64,000 nucleotides of DNA from VXYL01 sp965200375 (lineage in GTDB: Bacteria > Pseudomonadota > Gammaproteobacteria > Pseudomonadales > Azotimanducaceae): positions 2,356,001 to 2,420,000 of the forward strand of contig OZ241353.1 of assembly GCA_965200375.1 (NCBI GenBank). The letters run 5' to 3'. A program made the position numbers and the translations under genes. Below are positions 56,168 to 64,000 of the stretch, in pieces (the stretch's first letter is position 1; the number at the start of each line of letters is the position of its first letter). Under the pieces are notes generated by a model. The model saw nothing but the letters and a program-made list of their open reading frames with translations. It did no database searches and was not told where the DNA came from.

Positions 56168-57820
56168 GTGCTCGAAGCCGCTCCTGCCAGCTGTGCTGGC
56201 CGCGCCGGCCGCTTTCGCTGCTCCAGCTTCATCGGCCTGTTCCGGTGTGCCAGCTTCGCCAAGTGGCGGACCGCCGTGGCCGCAAGCGCGATGCTGCCGC
56301 TGGCGGTGGCAGCCGCGGCGCAGGAACTGCACATCGGCAACGGCGGCGAGCCGTTGACCTTGGATCCTCACCGCTACAACCTCAATCTGGAAGAGAAGAT
56401 CCTCGCCAATCTGTTCGAGGGCCTGACCGTCCACGATGCCGAAGGGCGCGTGGCGCCCGGCGCCGCGGAACGCTGGCAGGTGTCCGACGACGGCCTCGTC
56501 TGGACCTTCCGCCTGCGCCGGAACGGACGCTGGAGCGATGGCGAACCGGTGACGGCCGAGGACTTCGCGTTCGCCTTCCGGCGGCTGCTTGCGCCGCAGA
56601 CGGCCGCCAGCCTCGCCTACTTCCTCTATGCCATCGACGGCGCCGAGGCGGTGAACGCCGGGCGGGCACCGCCGGAGCGGCTTGGCGTTCGCGCCGTGGA
56701 CGCCCGCACGCTGGAGATCCGCCTGGCGCAGCCGTTCCCGTTCCTCGCCGAACGGCTCGTCTATCCCATCGGCTTTCCGGTGCCTCGGCATGTGCTGGCC
56801 AGGCACGGCGCGGATTGGGTGAAGCCCGGCAACATGGTGGGCAACGGCGCCTACGTGCTGGAGGAGTGGGTGCCGCAGGGCTACGTCCGACTGCGCAGGA
56901 ACCCCCGCTTCCGCGCCGCCGCCGACGTGCGGGTGGAGCGCGCGTCCTTCCATCCCACGGCGGACCGCAACGCCGCCTACAACCGCTATCTGAGCGGCGA
57001 ACTGCAGATCGTCGGCGACTTTCCGCCAGCCCAGCTGCCCCGGCTGCGGCGCGAAATGCCGCGCCATGTCCATGTGTCGCCCCTGCTCTCCATCATGTAT
57101 CTGGTGTTCAACGTCTCGGCGCCGCCCTTCGACGACGTTCGCGTGCGCCGGGCCCTCGCGCTCGCCATCGATCGCGACATCCTCGTCCGCAGCGTCCTGC
57201 GCAGCGGCGAGCAGGCCAGCGCCTCCTTCGTGCCGCCGCTGGTGGCGAACTACGAGAGCGCCGTGGCGTCCGGGCCGCCGGACCCGAACGCCGCCCGGGC
57301 GCTCTTGGCCGAGGCTGGCTACGGCGAGGCGCAGCCGCTTGCGGTCACGCTGCGCTACATCGCCGGCGCGGACAACAAGAAGGTGCAGGTGGCGATTGCC
57401 GCCATGTGGCGGGCCGTCGGCGTCGAGACGGCGCTCCACCACGCCGAACTCAACGCCCACTTCGCGGCGCTGCGCCAAGGCGAGTTCCAGGTGGCGCAGG
57501 CCGGCTGGTTCGGCGAGAACAACCCGGAACACTATCTGGAACTGCTGATGTCCAGCACCGGCGACGTCAACTACGGCCGCTTTGCCGATGCCGAAGTGGA
57601 CGCCCTGATGGCCGCCGCCAAACGCTCGGCGGCGTTGGCGCCGCGGCTGGCGCTGTTGCGCCAGGCCGAAGTGGCCGCGCTGGCCCGGCAGCCGGTGGTG
57701 CCGCTCTACTCGGTGGCGGTGCGCAGCCTGGTCTCCCCGGCCGTTCGCGGCTGGCGCCCGAATCCGCGCAACGTCCATCCGCTGCGGTATCTCGCCTTCC
57801 CCGGCGACCCGATGGACTGA
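56168..57820 (+). CDS. Peptide ABC transporter substrate-binding protein (OppA-like)
   Basis: A 550-residue SBP family 5 protein starting with GTG 56168. A signal peptide is visible in the hydrophobic VAASAMLPLAVAAAA after a charged start. The family features are LTLDPHRYNLNLEEKILANLFEGL, WTFRLRRNGRWSDGEPVTAEDF and VRRALALAIDRDIL. The binding pocket resembles that of oligopeptide-binding OppA. It is followed by two permease genes in an operon, 12 bases downstream. No ATPase genes are included. Confidence 0.9.
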   Translation: MLEAAPASCAGRAGRFRCSSFIGLFRCASFAKWRTAVAASAMLPLAVAAAAQELHIGNGGEPLTLDPHRYNLNLEEKILANLFEGLTVHDAEGRVAPGAAERWQVSDDGLVWTFRLRRNGRWSDGEPVTAEDFAFAFRRLLAPQTAASLAYFLYAIDGAEAVNAGRAPPERLGVRAVDARTLEIRLAQPFPFLAERLVYPIGFPVPRHVLARHGADWVKPGNMVGNGAYVLEEWVPQGYVRLRRNPRFRAAADVRVERASFHPTADRNAAYNRYLSGELQIVGDFPPAQLPRLRREMPRHVHVSPLLSIMYLVFNVSAPPFDDVRVRRALALAIDRDILVRSVLRSGEQASASFVPPLVANYESAVASGPPDPNAARALLAEAGYGEAQPLAVTLRYIAGADNKKVQVAIAAMWRAVGVETALHHAELNAHFAALRQGEFQVAQAGWFGENNPEHYLELLMSSTGDVNYGRFADAEVDALMAAAKRSAALAPRLALLRQAEVAALARQPVVPLYSVAVRSLVSPAVRGWRPNPRNVHPLRYLAFPGDPMD

Positions 57821-57832
57821 TCCGCGCCGCCG

Positions 57833-58750
57833 ATGGCTCGCTATGCGCTCCGACGCCTGGCGTTCGCGCTGGTCGCGCTGTGGGCCGTGGCTAGCATCAC
57901 CTTCTTCCTGGTGCGCGCGGCCCCCGGCGGGCCCTTCGATGGCGAACGGCGGGTGCCGCCGGCCGTGGAGGCCAACCTGAAGGCCGCCTACCACTTGGAC
58001 GAACCGCTGCTGGCGCAGTACGGCCGCTACTTCGCCGCCCTGGCGCAGGGGGACTTCGGGCCCTCCTTCCGGCAGAAGGACTTCAGCGTCGGCGAGCTCA
58101 TCGCCAAGGGGCTGCCGGTGAGCTTGACCGTCGGCGGCTTGGCGCTGCTGCTGGCCTTGGCCGTGGGCGTGGCGTTCGGCACCTTCGCGGCGCTGCGGCG
58201 GGATGGGCTGCCGGACCGGCTGCTGGTGGCGTGCGCCTCCGGCGCACTGGCGTTTCCGCCCATCGTCGTGGCGCCGGCGCTGGCGCTGGCGTTCGCGGTG
58301 CATCTGGGCTGGCTGCCGGCCGGCGGCCACCAGAGCGCCAGCCACTACGTGCTGCCCACCGTGGCGCTGGCGCTGCCCTACGCGGCCGCCTTCGCCCGGC
58401 TGGCCCGGGGCAGCGTTGCCGAGGCGCTGGCGCGGCCCCATGTGCTGACGGCCCGGGCCAAGGGGCTGCCGGTCGGACGGCTGGTGCTGCGGCACGTCCT
58501 GCCGAGCGGCCTGGTGCCGGTGGTGGCCTACGCCGGACCGGCCGCGGCGGCGCTCTTGGCCGGCTCCATGGTGGTCGAGGAAGTGTTCTCGCTGCCGGGC
58601 CTCGGCCGCTACTTCGTGCAAGGCGCGCTGAACCGCGACTACACGCTGGTGACCGGCGCCGCCGTCGTCTACGCGGCGCTGGTTCTGGCCTGCAACCTGG
58701 CTGCGGATCTGCTGCTGTCGCGGTTGAATCCGCAGGTTCGCGGTGGCTGA
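57833..58750 (+). CDS. Oligopeptide ABC transporter permease (OppB-like)
   Basis: A 305-residue membrane permease with a first helix (FALVALWAVASITFFLVRAAPGG) and about five more. The DUF-free EAA loop is VLTARAKGLPVGRLVLRHVLPSGL. The N-terminal FLVRAAPGGPFDGER pattern matches OppB/DppB. It overlaps the next permease by 8 bases. Confidence 0.93.
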   Translation: MARYALRRLAFALVALWAVASITFFLVRAAPGGPFDGERRVPPAVEANLKAAYHLDEPLLAQYGRYFAALAQGDFGPSFRQKDFSVGELIAKGLPVSLTVGGLALLLALAVGVAFGTFAALRRDGLPDRLLVACASGALAFPPIVVAPALALAFAVHLGWLPAGGHQSASHYVLPTVALALPYAAAFARLARGSVAEALARPHVLTARAKGLPVGRLVLRHVLPSGLVPVVAYAGPAAAALLAGSMVVEEVFSLPGLGRYFVQGALNRDYTLVTGAAVVYAALVLACNLAADLLLSRLNPQVRGG

Positions 58751-59567
58751 GGCGCTGTTCGGCAGCCCGCTGGCGCGGCTGTGCTGCGCCGTTCTGGGAC
58801 TGGTGGCGGCGGCGGCGCTGGCCGGTCCGGCGCTGCTGCCTTGGGAGTTCGACGCGGTGGACTGGTCCGCCATCGACGCGCCGCCGAGTGCGGCGCACTG
58901 GTTCGGCACCGACGGCGCTGGCCGAGACCTGCTGGCGCGCACTTTGGTGGGCGCTCGGGTGTCCTTCGCCATCGCGCTGGCCGCCACTGCGGTGAGCTGC
59001 CTCATCGGCATTCCCTTCGGCGCCGCCGCCGGCTACTTGGGGGGCTACGCGGACCTGGCCATGATGCGCCTGGTGGACGGCCTCTACGCGCTGCCGTTCA
59101 TCCTCCTGGTGGTGCTGCTGGTGGCGCTGTTCGGGCGCAACGTGGTGCTGCTGTTCACGGCCCTCGGCGCGGTGTCGTGGCTGGACTTGGCGCGCATCGT
59201 GCGCGGTCAGACCCTACTCGCCAAGGACCAGGCGTACGTGGCCGCGGCGCGGTGCCTCGGCGTCGGCACGGCGGGCATCCTGCTGCGGCACATCGTGCCC
59301 AACGTGCGCGGCCCGGCGCTGGTGTACGCCACGCTCACGGTGCCAGGCGTCATCATCGCGGAGAGCTTCGTGAGCTTCCTGGGGCTCGGCGTGCAGGAGC
59401 CAGGCACCAGCTGGGGAGTGCTGATCGCCGACGGCGCCCGGGAGATGCACTCGTCGCCCTGGCAGCTGGTGTTCCCGGCAAGCCTGTTCGCCCTCACCTT
59501 GTTCGCCTTCAACGTTCTCGGCGACCGGCTGCGGGATGCGCTGGCGCCGAGCGCGGGCGTTCTCTAG
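58743..59567 (+). CDS. Oligopeptide ABC transporter permease (OppC-like)
   Basis: A 274-residue permease that starts with GTG (VAEALFGSPLARL). The OppC motif FGTDGAGRDLLARTLVGARVSF is intact. The EAA loop is YVAAARCLGVGTAGILLRHIVPN, followed by ESFVSFLGLGVQEPGTSWG. It completes an importer whose ATPases must be encoded elsewhere. The following gene is convergent. Confidence 0.93.
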   Translation: MAEALFGSPLARLCCAVLGLVAAAALAGPALLPWEFDAVDWSAIDAPPSAAHWFGTDGAGRDLLARTLVGARVSFAIALAATAVSCLIGIPFGAAAGYLGGYADLAMMRLVDGLYALPFILLVVLLVALFGRNVVLLFTALGAVSWLDLARIVRGQTLLAKDQAYVAAARCLGVGTAGILLRHIVPNVRGPALVYATLTVPGVIIAESFVSFLGLGVQEPGTSWGVLIADGAREMHSSPWQLVFPASLFALTLFAFNVLGDRLRDALAPSAGVL

Positions 59568-59599
59568 GGAACTCGGGCGAAGCTCGATCCGCTCCCGCT

Positions 59600-60583
59600 T
59601 CAGGGGTCGCCGGATGTCCCGTCGTCGCCCGCCGGGAAGCCCAGCCTCTGCGCCACGAAGTACATGGGCCGTCGTTTGACCTCGCCGTAGATGCGGCCGA
59701 CGTACTCGCCGAGTATGCCGACCACGACCAGCTGGCTGCCGCCCACGAACAGAGTGGCGATGAACAGGGCGGCCCAGCCGCTCACCCACGCATCCGTCAA
59801 CAGGCGCACGGTCACTGCGTAGCAGATGCCGGCCAAGGCCAGGCTTGCCGCCAGGAATCCGAGCCAGGTCGCCAGCTGCAGCGGCCGCAGCGAAAAGGAC
59901 AACACGCCGTCCAAGGCCTGGCGCAGCATGTGGGGCAGCCGATAGTGCGTCTCGCCCGCAGCTCGCGGATCGCGTTCGTAGGGCACGGCCTCCTGGCGAA
60001 AGCCGATCCAGGAGACCATGGCCCTCGTCAGGCGGTCGCGCTCCGGCATGGCCAGCAAGGCGTCCACCACCTTGCGATCCATCAGCCGGAAGTTGCCGGC
60101 GTCCAGCGGGACGGCGTGTTCCGCCAGTCGATTGAGCACCCGGTAGAAGAGGCTGGCCGACCAGCGCTTGAAGCGACGCTCGCCGGCCCGGGCCAGCCGC
60201 GTCCCTATGACGACGTCCGCGCCGGCCCGCCAACGCGACACCATCTCGGCGATCACCGCTGGCGGATCCTGCAAGTCCGCGTCGATCAGAACCGCCGCAT
60301 CGCCGACGCTCTCGGCGAGGCCCGCGGTCAAGGCCAGCTCTTGGCCGAAGTTCCGCGACAGGCGCAGCACGCGCACCCGGTCGTCTTCCTGCTGCATGCC
60401 CCGCAGCACGCCGAAGGTGTCGTCCACGCTGCCGTCGTCGACATAGATCAGTTCGTATTCGACATCCGCGACGTCCCGGAGCGCCGCCTGCGCCCGGGCC
60501 TGGAACTCCCGCAGCACGGCCTCCTCGTTGTGGCAAGGCACAACGATGGAAAGCAGCGCCGGCGGGGCGTCGGTTCCGGTCAC
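59600..60583 (-). CDS. Polyprenyl-phosphate glycosyltransferase, family 2 (DPM1/GtrB/ArnC-like)
   Basis: A 327-residue membrane glycosyltransferase. The GT-A domain has SIVVPCHNEEAVL, the nucleotide-binding YVDDGSVDDT and the catalytic metal motif IDADLQDPPAVI. Two C-terminal membrane helices (WLGFLAASLALAGICYAVTV and FIATLFVGGSQLVVVGILGEYVG) anchor it. Such enzymes load a sugar on undecaprenyl phosphate for export in O-antigen or lipid A modification. It starts with GTG 60583, four-base coupled (GTGA) to the PanE-like gene, with a good CGGAG ribosome site. No flippase follows. Confidence 0.9.
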   Translation of the reverse strand: MTGTDAPPALLSIVVPCHNEEAVLREFQARAQAALRDVADVEYELIYVDDGSVDDTFGVLRGMQQEDDRVRVLRLSRNFGQELALTAGLAESVGDAAVLIDADLQDPPAVIAEMVSRWRAGADVVIGTRLARAGERRFKRWSASLFYRVLNRLAEHAVPLDAGNFRLMDRKVVDALLAMPERDRLTRAMVSWIGFRQEAVPYERDPRAAGETHYRLPHMLRQALDGVLSFSLRPLQLATWLGFLAASLALAGICYAVTVRLLTDAWVSGWAALFIATLFVGGSQLVVVGILGEYVGRIYGEVKRRPMYFVAQRLGFPAGDDGTSGDP

Positions 60584-61575
60584 CTGCAGCTCCGTTCCGG
60601 CTGCGGCGGTGCGCGGAAGGCCAGCCGTTGCTCGAGCAGGGCGTGGACCAAGTCTATGGTCGGCGTGGCGACCCCGACCAACGTGCCGAGCTCCTGCACG
60701 GCGCCAACCAGCGCGCCGGTCTCCAACGGCCGGCCGCGCAGCAGATCCTGGAGCATGGAAGTGCGGTGGGCGCCTACCGCGGCGGCGCCGTCGATGCGGC
60801 GTTCGACGTCCACGGCGAAGCGGGCGCCGAGGGCCTCGCCGACCGCTTGGCCTTCGGCCATCATCTGCCGGGCGATGGCGCGGGTGCCCGGCGCGGTGGC
60901 AAGCACGTCGAGGGTGGCGTGGGTGAGGGCGGAGAGCGGGTTGAAGGCCAGATTGCCCCACAGCTTCATCCAGATGTCGTTGCGCAGCTGCGGCCGAACC
61001 GGCGCCTTGAGGCCGGCGGCCAGAAACAGCGCCGCCAAGGCGACCACGCGCTCGCTGCGGTCCCCTTGGGGTTCGCCGAGGATCATGCGGTTGTCCGCTA
61101 GGTGGCGGACCACGCCGGGTTCGACCACTTCCGCGGAAGGGTAGACGACGCAACCGATGGCCCGGTCGGGGCCGATGCCCCGCCAGATTCCGCCGCCGGG
61201 GTCGACGCTCTCGACGTGGCGTTCGCCGAACGGCGAGTCCAGACCGTGGAAGTACCACCACGGGATGCCGTTCACGGCGCTCACCACCGTGGTGTCGCGG
61301 TGCAGCAGGGATCGGATGCCAGCCACTGCCGCCGGCAGCGAGTGCGCCTTCAACGTGACGATGACGACGTCCTGCCGGCCCAGGGCCTTGGCGGTTTCGG
61401 CAGCGCGCAGCTCGGTGCGCAACGTGTCGTTGCCAGCCAAGAGCGTCAGGCCCCGGGCCCGAATGGCCGCCAGCTGCGGGCCCCGGGCCACCACCGCCAC
61501 GTCGGCGCCGGCGCGGCTCAGCAGCACCGCCAGATAGCCGCCGATGGCGCCGGCGCCGTAGATGCAGACTCTCAA
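60580..61575 (-). CDS. 2-dehydropantoate 2-reductase (ketopantoate reductase) family protein
   Basis: A 331-residue NADP-dependent reductase of the PanE/ApbA family. The N-terminal Rossmann motif is VCIYGAGAIGGYLAVLL. The NGIPWWYF and KLWGNLAFNPLSALT regions form the substrate-binding domain. The catalytic Lys is likely the one in WMKLWGNLAFNP. TTG at 61575 (MRVCIYGAG) is the start, overlapping the previous stop by 4 bases (TTGA). Pantothenate synthesis is a possible role, but with an oxalyl-CoA-like ligase upstream it may act on another 2-oxoacid. Confidence 0.85.
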   Translation of the reverse strand: MRVCIYGAGAIGGYLAVLLSRAGADVAVVARGPQLAAIRARGLTLLAGNDTLRTELRAAETAKALGRQDVVIVTLKAHSLPAAVAGIRSLLHRDTTVVSAVNGIPWWYFHGLDSPFGERHVESVDPGGGIWRGIGPDRAIGCVVYPSAEVVEPGVVRHLADNRMILGEPQGDRSERVVALAALFLAAGLKAPVRPQLRNDIWMKLWGNLAFNPLSALTHATLDVLATAPGTRAIARQMMAEGQAVGEALGARFAVDVERRIDGAAAVGAHRTSMLQDLLRGRPLETGALVGAVQELGTLVGVATPTIDLVHALLEQRLAFRAPPQPERSCR

Positions 61576-63113
61576 GCGGCCATACCGGAGTCGTCCGCCA
61601 GCCCCAGTGCCGTGGCGAGGCCGATGCGTTGGATCTTGCCGGTGGGGCCTTTGGGGATCTCGTCCACGAAGACGAGCTTGCGCGGCGTCTTGAAGTCCGC
61701 CAGCCGGGTGGCGACGAAGTCCCTCACTTCGCGTTCCGTGGCGCGGGCGCCCTCGGCGAGCACGACGGCCGCCGCCACTTCCTCCCCAAGCCGGGGATGC
61801 GGCAGCGCGAAGGTGCAGGCCTGGCGAACGGCGGGATGGTCGAGCAGCACTTCGTCCACTTCGAGGGGAGCGACCTTCTCGCCGCCGCGGTTGATGATCT
61901 CCTTCAACCGCCCGGTGACCTTGACGTAGCCGTCCGCATCCATCAAGCCTTGATCTCCGGTGCGGAACCAGCGTCCATCCCGGTCCGCGCCGGGGTGGAA
62001 CGCGCTGGCATTGGCCGCTGCGTTGTTCAGATAGCCGGCCGTCACGTTGGGCCCGCGAACGACGATTTCCCCCTCCGCGCCCGCTGGCAACGGTTCCCCG
62101 CTGGCGTTCATGATCGCCACGGACGGTCCCGCGCCCGGCCCGACGGTGCCGGGCTTGCGCGCCGCCGGCGGCAGCGGGTTGGAACACATCTGGTGGGCCG
62201 CTTCGGTCATCGCGTAGGCTTCGACGACGGGGGCGTCGAACACCCGCTCCAGCTCGGCCATCACCTGCGGCGGCAGCGCAGCGGAGGACGAGCGCACGAA
62301 CCGCAGCCGATGGCCGCGCACGATGTCGGCGTTGCGCGCCGCCCGGGCGAGGATCGCCTGATGCATGGTCGGCACCGCGCTGTACCAGGTGGGCCGCGCC
62401 TCCGCAAAACAGCCGAAGAACCTCAGGGGTTCGAAGCCGGCCGTGCAGACGACCTCCGCCCCCGCTGCCAGGCTGGCTAGAACGGGCGCCATGAGGCCGT
62501 GGATGTGGAACAGCGGCATGATGTTCAGGCAGCGGTCGCCGGGCGCCAGCTTCAGCGTGGCGACGATGTGGCGGGCGGACGCCAGCAAGTTGCGCTGGCT
62601 CAAGGGCACCAGCTTTGGCCGGGACGTGGTGCCGGAGGTGTGGAGCAGCAGCGCCAGGGCTGCCGCCGGCCGCGGCGTCGCCGCGGCCTCGTCGGCAAGG
62701 CTCTCGAACCGCCAGGCCCCGGCCGGCTCGCGCTCCTCGATGCGCAGCACCGGCACGTCCAGCCGCTCGGCCGCCGCGATGGCTGGCGATGCCGAACCGG
62801 CCGCCGCCACCAGCGCCTTGACGCCGAGATCCGCCAAGTAGAACGCGAACTCGTCCGCCTTGTAGGCGGGGTTGAGGGGCGCCGTCGCGCACCACGGCGC
62901 CATGCACACGAATGCCGTGGCCATCGCCGGGCCGTTGTCGAGCACGATGGCCACCCGATCCTCGGGGCCGACGCCGGCCCCGCGTAGCTGCCGGCCCACC
63001 GTGGCCGCCTGGGCCCGCAATGCCGCGTAGTCCATGCCGGGACGCCCCGGCGCCGAGACCGCGATAGCGCGCGGGTCGGCGCCCGCCAGGACGGTTGCGA
63101 GGTTGTCGGTCAT
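61572..63113 (-). CDS. Acyl-CoA synthetase, oxalate--CoA ligase (AAE3/PCS60)-like
   Basis: A 513-residue AMP-forming ligase. The P-loop LLHTSGTTSRPKLVPLSQ and LFHIHGLMAPVLASLAAGAEV strongly resemble, from memory, plant AAE3 and yeast Pcs60 oxalyl-CoA synthetases. Further matches are TWYSAVPTMHQAIL, RSSSAALPP, EAYAMTEAAHQMCSNPLP and LKEIINRGGEKVAPLEVDEVLL. The C-terminal Lys is in KGPTGKIQRIGLA. These enzymes convert oxalate to oxalyl-CoA for degradation. The start is ATG 63113 (MTDNLATVL). It is the first gene of a leftward operon with the reductase and the glycosyltransferase. Confidence 0.85.
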   Translation of the reverse strand: MTDNLATVLAGADPRAIAVSAPGRPGMDYAALRAQAATVGRQLRGAGVGPEDRVAIVLDNGPAMATAFVCMAPWCATAPLNPAYKADEFAFYLADLGVKALVAAAGSASPAIAAAERLDVPVLRIEEREPAGAWRFESLADEAAATPRPAAALALLLHTSGTTSRPKLVPLSQRNLLASARHIVATLKLAPGDRCLNIMPLFHIHGLMAPVLASLAAGAEVVCTAGFEPLRFFGCFAEARPTWYSAVPTMHQAILARAARNADIVRGHRLRFVRSSSAALPPQVMAELERVFDAPVVEAYAMTEAAHQMCSNPLPPAARKPGTVGPGAGPSVAIMNASGEPLPAGAEGEIVVRGPNVTAGYLNNAAANASAFHPGADRDGRWFRTGDQGLMDADGYVKVTGRLKEIINRGGEKVAPLEVDEVLLDHPAVRQACTFALPHPRLGEEVAAAVVLAEGARATEREVRDFVATRLADFKTPRKLVFVDEIPKGPTGKIQRIGLATALGLADDSGMAA

Positions 63114-63349
63114 GGCGTCTCTTGGGAATGACAGTGGCGCACGGCATGGGCCTATGTCGGGCGCTCTTCCTTCGTGGAAGCCGGGTCCCATAGGCGTCGG
63201 AGACGCCGGCCGAAGGCAGAATAGCCGATTCGGTCGGGGGCCGTGAAGGTTGGGCGGTCGCGGAGGCGGGCCGCCGGACTGCGCGAGCGAACTGGTACGC
63301 TTCGCAGCGCCAGGCCCGGAGGCCATCCAAGGAGCCAAGCGAAGCGCCA

Positions 63350-64000
63350 ATGAAAGACGAGACCATCGCCGTCCACGCCGGCTACGAGACGGACCCCGCC
63401 ACCCACGCCGTGGCCGTGCCGATCTACCAGACCGTCGCCTACGAGTTCGACAACGCCCAGCACGGCGCGGATCTGTTCAACCTGGCGGTGCCGGGCAACA
63501 TCTACACGCGCATCATGAACCCCACGCAGGCCGTGCTCGAGCAGCGCGTGGCGGAACTCGAACGCGGCGTCGGCGCGCTGGCGCTCTCGGCCGGCAGCGC
63601 GGCCGTGAACTACGCCATCCTGAATCTCGCCGAGGCCGGCGACAACGTGGTGTCCGTGCCGCAGCTCTACGGCGGCACCTACACGCTGTTCGCGCACATG
63701 CTGCCCAAGCAGGGCATCGAGGTGCGGTTCGCCGACGGCGACGGCGCCGAGGATCTGGCGAAGCTGGCGGACGCCAACACCAAGGCGGTGTTCTGCGAGA
63801 GCATCGGCAACCCGGCCGGCAACATCGTGGACCTGGCCGCGGTGGCGGACATGGCCCACGGCCTCGGCATCGCGACCATCGTCGACAACACGGTGGCGAC
63901 CCCGGCGCTGCTCAAGCCCATCGAGCACGGCTTCGACATCTCGCTGCACTCGCTCACCAAGTACATGGGCGGCCACGGCAACTCGCTGGGCGGCGTGCTG
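63350..64000 (+). CDS. metY: O-acetylhomoserine aminocarboxypropyltransferase / cysteine synthase family, truncated by the window edge
   Basis: The first 217 residues of a Cys/Met-metabolism PLP enzyme. It begins MKDETIAVHAGYETDPATHAVAVPIYQTVAYEF, as in MetY. The PLP-binding elements are YTRIMNPTQAVLEQRVAELE and SAGSAAVNYA. The phosphate/pyridine Asp is in IVDNTVATP, and the Schiff-base Lys in SLTKYMGGHGNS at the very end. It would form homocysteine from O-acetylhomoserine and sulphide. The upstream 236 bases hold a hairpin (GCGAGCG...CGCTTCGC) but no SAM riboswitch that I could recognise. Confidence 0.9.
   Translation, partial: MKDETIAVHAGYETDPATHAVAVPIYQTVAYEFDNAQHGADLFNLAVPGNIYTRIMNPTQAVLEQRVAELERGVGALALSAGSAAVNYAILNLAEAGDNVVSVPQLYGGTYTLFAHMLPKQGIEVRFADGDGAEDLAKLADANTKAVFCESIGNPAGNIVDLAAVADMAHGLGIATIVDNTVATPALLKPIEHGFDISLHSLTKYMGGHGNSLGGVL

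Noticed and set aside
63114..63349. SAM-type riboswitch upstream of metY
   Set aside because: One hairpin is visible, but none of the conserved SAM-aptamer cores could be drawn.

Overview
The window is high-G+C DNA, almost fully coding, with many 4-base start/stop overlaps. It reads as a chromosomal contig of a gammaproteobacterium. The best lineage signals are the smc-zipA-ligA block, a FabY-type ketoacyl synthase, guaB-guaA, and gpmI next to envC. DUF4143 ATPases, Rpn-type nucleases and nucleotidyltransferase cassettes are common in host-associated and metagenome-derived gammaproteobacteria, but that habitat guess is inference. No rRNA, tRNA, insertion sequence, prophage or CRISPR array was seen.

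Layout. 1-2,030: partial fabY and moaB on the minus strand. 2,187-7,181: a 1,664-residue acyl-CoA carboxylase-like protein with carboxyltransferase lobes first, then biotin carboxylase, then a biotinyl-like domain. 7,167-14,534: DUF4143 ATPase with a 22-bp repeat array upstream, serine hydrolase, AMP-forming acyl-CoA ligase, S9 peptidase, Rpn-type nuclease. 14,805-24,447: TonB receptor, CBS protein, glyA, GyrI-like protein, guaA, guaB. 24,538-33,372: gpmI, envC and comF, interrupted by two accessory modules. One is a P-loop ATPase plus TPR protein between gpmI and envC. The other is an OLD/PARIS-like ATPase plus DUF4276 protein between envC and comF. Partial copies of the envC 5' end lie at both outer edges. 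33,369-39,432: modABC, a repeat cluster, DUF72, second TonB receptor. 39,569-44,643: ccmCDE and glcDEF. 44,577-46,296: nucleotidyltransferase pair and enoyl-CoA hydratase. 46,297-47,582: a more A+T-rich, gene-poor stretch with a small RiPP-precursor-like ORF, a 19-base G tract and an XRE regulator. 47,708-55,036: smc, zipA, ligA, SLT-like lipoprotein. 55,011-59,567: glucokinase and a peptide-type ABC importer (SBP plus two permeases). 59,600-64,000: glycosyltransferase, PanE-like reductase and oxalyl-CoA-synthetase-like ligase in one coupled operon, then the start of metY.

The core genes cover fatty acid and malonyl-CoA metabolism, purine synthesis, glycolysis, glycolate oxidation, molybdate uptake, haem delivery, chromosome condensation, division and DNA repair. 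The most interesting accessory DNA is the gpmI-envC-comF hotspot (26,098-32,568) and the small-peptide/poly-G region (46,736-47,040).
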